Positions 7,033 through 8,587 of a stretch of DNA of 8,587 nucleotides are shown here, piece after piece. How positions within the stretch are numbered: the stretch's first letter is position 1; every line of letters begins with the position of its first letter. The notes under the pieces are model-generated. The model saw only the letters and a list, made by a program, of their open reading frames with translations, did no database searches and had not been told where the DNA came from. The position numbers and the translations under genes are program-made. Source of the DNA: Pseudomonas sp. (GTDB taxonomy: Bacteria > Pseudomonadota > Gammaproteobacteria > Pseudomonadales > Pseudomonadaceae); assembly GCA_003523465.1 (NCBI GenBank), contig DQAA01000124.1, positions 8,427 through 17,013 on the forward strand, written 5' to 3'.

Positions 7033-8316
7033 TCAGGCGTCTGGTGCGGCTTTGGCTGGCGGCTCGCTGTTCTCGTAGATCAGCAGCGGCTGCGAAGTGC
7101 CATCGATGACGCTCTCGTCGATCACCACCTTGCTGACATCCTTCTGCGAAGGAATCTCGTACATGGTGTCGAGCAGAATGCCTTCGAGGATGGAACGCAG
7201 GCCACGTGCACCGGTCTTGCGCTCCAGCGCCTTGCGGGCGACGGATTTCAGTGCATCGCTGCGGAACTCCAGGTCCACACCTTCCATTTCGAACAGCTTG
7301 CCGTATTGCTTGGTCAAGGCGTTCTTGGGCTCGGTGAGGATCTGCATCAATGCAGCTTCATCCAGTTCGTCGAGTGTCGCCAGAACAGGCAGGCGACCGA
7401 CGAACTCAGGGATCAGGCCAAATTTGACCAGATCATCCGGCTCGACTTCACGCAGCGATTCACCAACCTTCTTGCCTTCCTCCTTGCTGCGGACTTCAGC
7501 ACTGAAGCCGATGCCACCGCGAGTGGAACGCTGCTGGATGACCTTCTCCAGACCGGAGAATGCCCCGCCACAGATGAACAGGATGTTGCGCGTATCGACC
7601 TGCAGGAATTCCTGCTGCGGATGCTTGCGGCCACCTTGCGGAGGAACCGAAGCAACGGTGCCCTCGATCAGCTTCAGCAAAGCCTGCTGCACGCCCTCAC
7701 CCGAAACGTCACGAGTGATCGACGGGTTATCGGACTTGCGCGAGATCTTGTCGATTTCGTCGATGTAGACAATGCCCATCTGGGCCTTTTCCACGTCGTA
7801 GTCGCATTTCTGCAACAGCTTCTGAATGATGTTTTCCACATCCTCCCCCACGTAACCGGCTTCGGTCAGCGTAGTGGCATCTGCGATGGTGAAAGGAACA
7901 TTCAGCAAGCGAGCGAGTGTTTCCGCGAGCAAGGTCTTGCCCGACCCCGTCGGACCGATGAGCAGGATGTTGCTCTTGCCCAACTCGACATCGTCGGCTT
8001 TCTTGTCACGTTGGTTGAGGCGCTTGTAGTGGTTGTACACCGCTACGGCCAGAACCTTTTTCGCGCGCTCCTGACCAATGACATATTGGTCCAGGATGGC
8101 GCTGATTTCTTTCGGCGAAGGCAATTTATGCGCGCTGCTCTCGGCCTGGGCTTCCTGCACCTCCTCACGGATGATGTCATTGCACAGGTCGACGCACTCG
8201 TCGCAGATAAATACCGAGGGGCCGGCAATCAACTTGCGCACTTCATGCTGGCTTTTGCCGCAGAAGGAGCAATAGAGCAATTTGCCGTTGTCCTCGCCGT
8301 TACGGGTGTCAGTCAT
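7033..8316 (-). CDS. clpX: ClpX, ATP-dependent unfoldase subunit of ClpXP protease
   Basis: Hexameric AAA+ ring that recognises tags such as ssrA, unfolds the substrate and threads it into ClpP. With the start used here it has 427 residues, the usual ClpX length. The N-terminal zinc-binding domain has Cys16, Cys19, Cys38 and Cys41. Walker A GPTGSGKT has Lys127, the pore-1 loop is GYVGED, and Walker B is VYIDEIDK. The ClpP-docking loop tip Ile269-Gly270-Phe271 is intact, so it should pair with the ClpP encoded just upstream. The sensor region [11 protein letters not shown] is near the C-terminus. The frame continues upstream to an ATG at 8361, adding 15 residues ([15 protein letters not shown]) that ClpX proteins lack and that would overlap the candidate promoter, so the ATG at 8316 is preferred. 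Its ribosome site is weak: only GGAT 7 bases upstream. A terminator follows the gene. Confidence 0.97.
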   Translation of the reverse strand: MTDTRNGEDNGKLLYCSFCGKSQHEVRKLIAGPSVFICDECVDLCNDIIREEVQEAQAESSAHKLPSPKEISAILDQYVIGQERAKKVLAVAVYNHYKRLNQRDKKADDVELGKSNILLIGPTGSGKTLLAETLARLLNVPFTIADATTLTEAGYVGEDVENIIQKLLQKCDYDVEKAQMGIVYIDEIDKISRKSDNPSITRDVSGEGVQQALLKLIEGTVASVPPQGGRKHPQQEFLQVDTRNILFICGGAFSGLEKVIQQRSTRGGIGFSAEVRSKEEGKKVGESLREVEPDDLVKFGLIPEFVGRLPVLATLDELDEAALMQILTEPKNALTKQYGKLFEMEGVDLEFRSDALKSVARKALERKTGARGLRSILEGILLDTMYEIPSQKDVSKVVIDESVIDGTSQPLLIYENSEPPAKAAPDA

Positions 8317-8349
8317 TCGATCGATCCAATCCGGTAGGCTTGCAACACA

Positions 8350-8378
8350 AGATGAAGGCAATTGCGGGCTTTTTCAAG
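8350..8378 (-). promoter_or_regulatory. Candidate sigma-32 (RpoH) heat-shock promoter of clpX
   Basis: On the minus strand CTTGAAA (8378-8372) is a perfect match to the -35 consensus. After 14 bases comes CTTCATCT (8357-8350), matching CCCCATNT at five of seven fixed positions. A start near 8343 would give a leader of about 27 bases before the clpX ATG at 8316. The spacing is identical to the candidate at lon. It would allow clpX to be expressed separately from clpP under heat stress. Confidence 0.5.
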
Positions 8379-8383
8379 TCCGC
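8364..8383 (-). other. GAAA-tetraloop hairpin in the clpP-clpX gap
   Basis: On the minus strand GCGGACTT (8383-8376), loop GAAA (8375-8372) and AAGCCCGC (8371-8364) form an 8-position stem with one A-C mismatch. The loop belongs to the stable GNRA class. It contains the CTTGAAA of the candidate clpX promoter, so DNA and RNA roles may be superimposed. No T-run follows, so it is not a standard terminator. Confidence 0.5.
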
Positions 8384-8410
8384 AGGTAGGCGCTTTCCGC
8401 GCCTACCCGC
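8382..8410 (-). other. Strong hairpin just after clpP, without T-run
   Basis: On the minus strand GGTAGGCGC (8407-8399), loop GGAAA and GCGCCTACC (8393-8385) form a perfect 9-base-pair stem, extendable by three pairs including one G-T wobble (to 8410/8382). It starts about 15 bases after the clpP stop codon. The following bases are TGCGGACTTG, not a T-run. It may be a weak attenuator, an RNA processing or 3'-protecting structure of the clpP message, letting part of transcription pass into clpX. Confidence 0.65.
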
Positions 8411-8424
8411 TCTGGCATCCGGGA

Positions 8425-8587
8425 TCAGGACGCCAGTTGCCGCTTGTCGTAGACCGAGTCGATCAGGCCGTACTCGGCCGCGCGCTGGGCGCTCATGAAG
8501 TTGTCACGTTCGGTATCGCGCTTGATGGTCTCCAGATCCTGGCCGGTGTGATGGGCCAGCAGCTCGTTCAGACGCGACTTGATGTTG
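8425..8587 (-). CDS. clpP: ClpP protease subunit, C-terminal end only (window edge)
   Basis: The last 53 residues of the ClpP serine peptidase, the barrel-shaped chamber that degrades proteins delivered by ClpX or ClpA. The visible part starts [16 protein letters not shown], contains RDTERDNF and ends YDKRQLAS before TGA (8427-8425). The Asp of ERDNF (codon at 8505-8503) aligns with the E. coli catalytic Asp171. The catalytic Ser and His lie beyond the window, so they cannot be checked. It lies 108 bases upstream of clpX in the same direction, the standard arrangement. Confidence 0.95.
   Translation of the reverse strand, partial: NIKSRLNELLAHHTGQDLETIKRDTERDNFMSAQRAAEYGLIDSVYDKRQLAS

Noticed and set aside
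7306..8337. Open frame of 343 codons opposite clpX
   Set aside because: Mirror of the clpX codon pattern, no recognisable product, and it runs through the clpX start region.
1..8587. Mobile element, CRISPR array, toxin-antitoxin module, phage remnant or other novel system
   Set aside because: All long stretches are accounted for by conserved housekeeping genes in their standard order, with no direct repeats with spacers, transposase, integrase or unfamiliar coding frame.

Overview
The window looks like chromosomal core DNA from a Pseudomonas species outside P. aeruginosa (P. fluorescens, P. putida or P. syringae type). This rests on the gene order, protein lengths and residues recalled from the families; no database was searched. 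The order read along the minus strand, clpP-clpX-lon-hupB-ppiD, is the classic proteostasis block of gammaproteobacteria. The convergent fabI, preceded by a YejF-type ABC transporter ATPase, is the arrangement I recall from Pseudomonas.

Layout. On the plus strand, 1-1080 is the 3' part of a tandem-ATPase ABC transporter gene. It is followed after 13 bases by fabI (1094-1888), the enoyl-ACP reductase of fatty acid synthesis. Two strong hairpins with T-runs on both sides (1904-1934 and 1962-1995) lie in the convergent gap between fabI and ppiD. On the minus strand, from right to left, come the 3' end of clpP (8425-8587, cut by the window edge), clpX (7033-8316), lon (4485-6881), hupB (4073-4348) and ppiD (2010-3881). 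No gap between genes exceeds about 190 bases.

How the genes work together. ClpX unfolds tagged or damaged proteins and feeds them to the ClpP peptidase. Lon does both jobs in one chain. HU-beta is a nucleoid protein and, in E. coli, a Lon substrate. PpiD is a membrane-anchored periplasmic chaperone that helps exported proteins. FabI belongs to membrane lipid synthesis and is only a convergent neighbour.

The regulatory DNA is the most informative part. The upstream regions of both clpX and lon carry a sequence resembling a sigma-32 (RpoH) heat-shock promoter, each with exactly 14 bases between the -35-like and -10-like elements. A terminator with a C(UACG)G tetraloop separates clpX from lon. 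The 191-base hupB-ppiD gap holds a terminator and a pair of mutually exclusive hairpins. Two automatic-looking start sites, for ppiD and clpX, are better moved downstream, and hupB starts with GTG. I found no phage, insertion sequence, CRISPR array, toxin-antitoxin module or unfamiliar gene system, and no convincing sign of a previously undescribed system.
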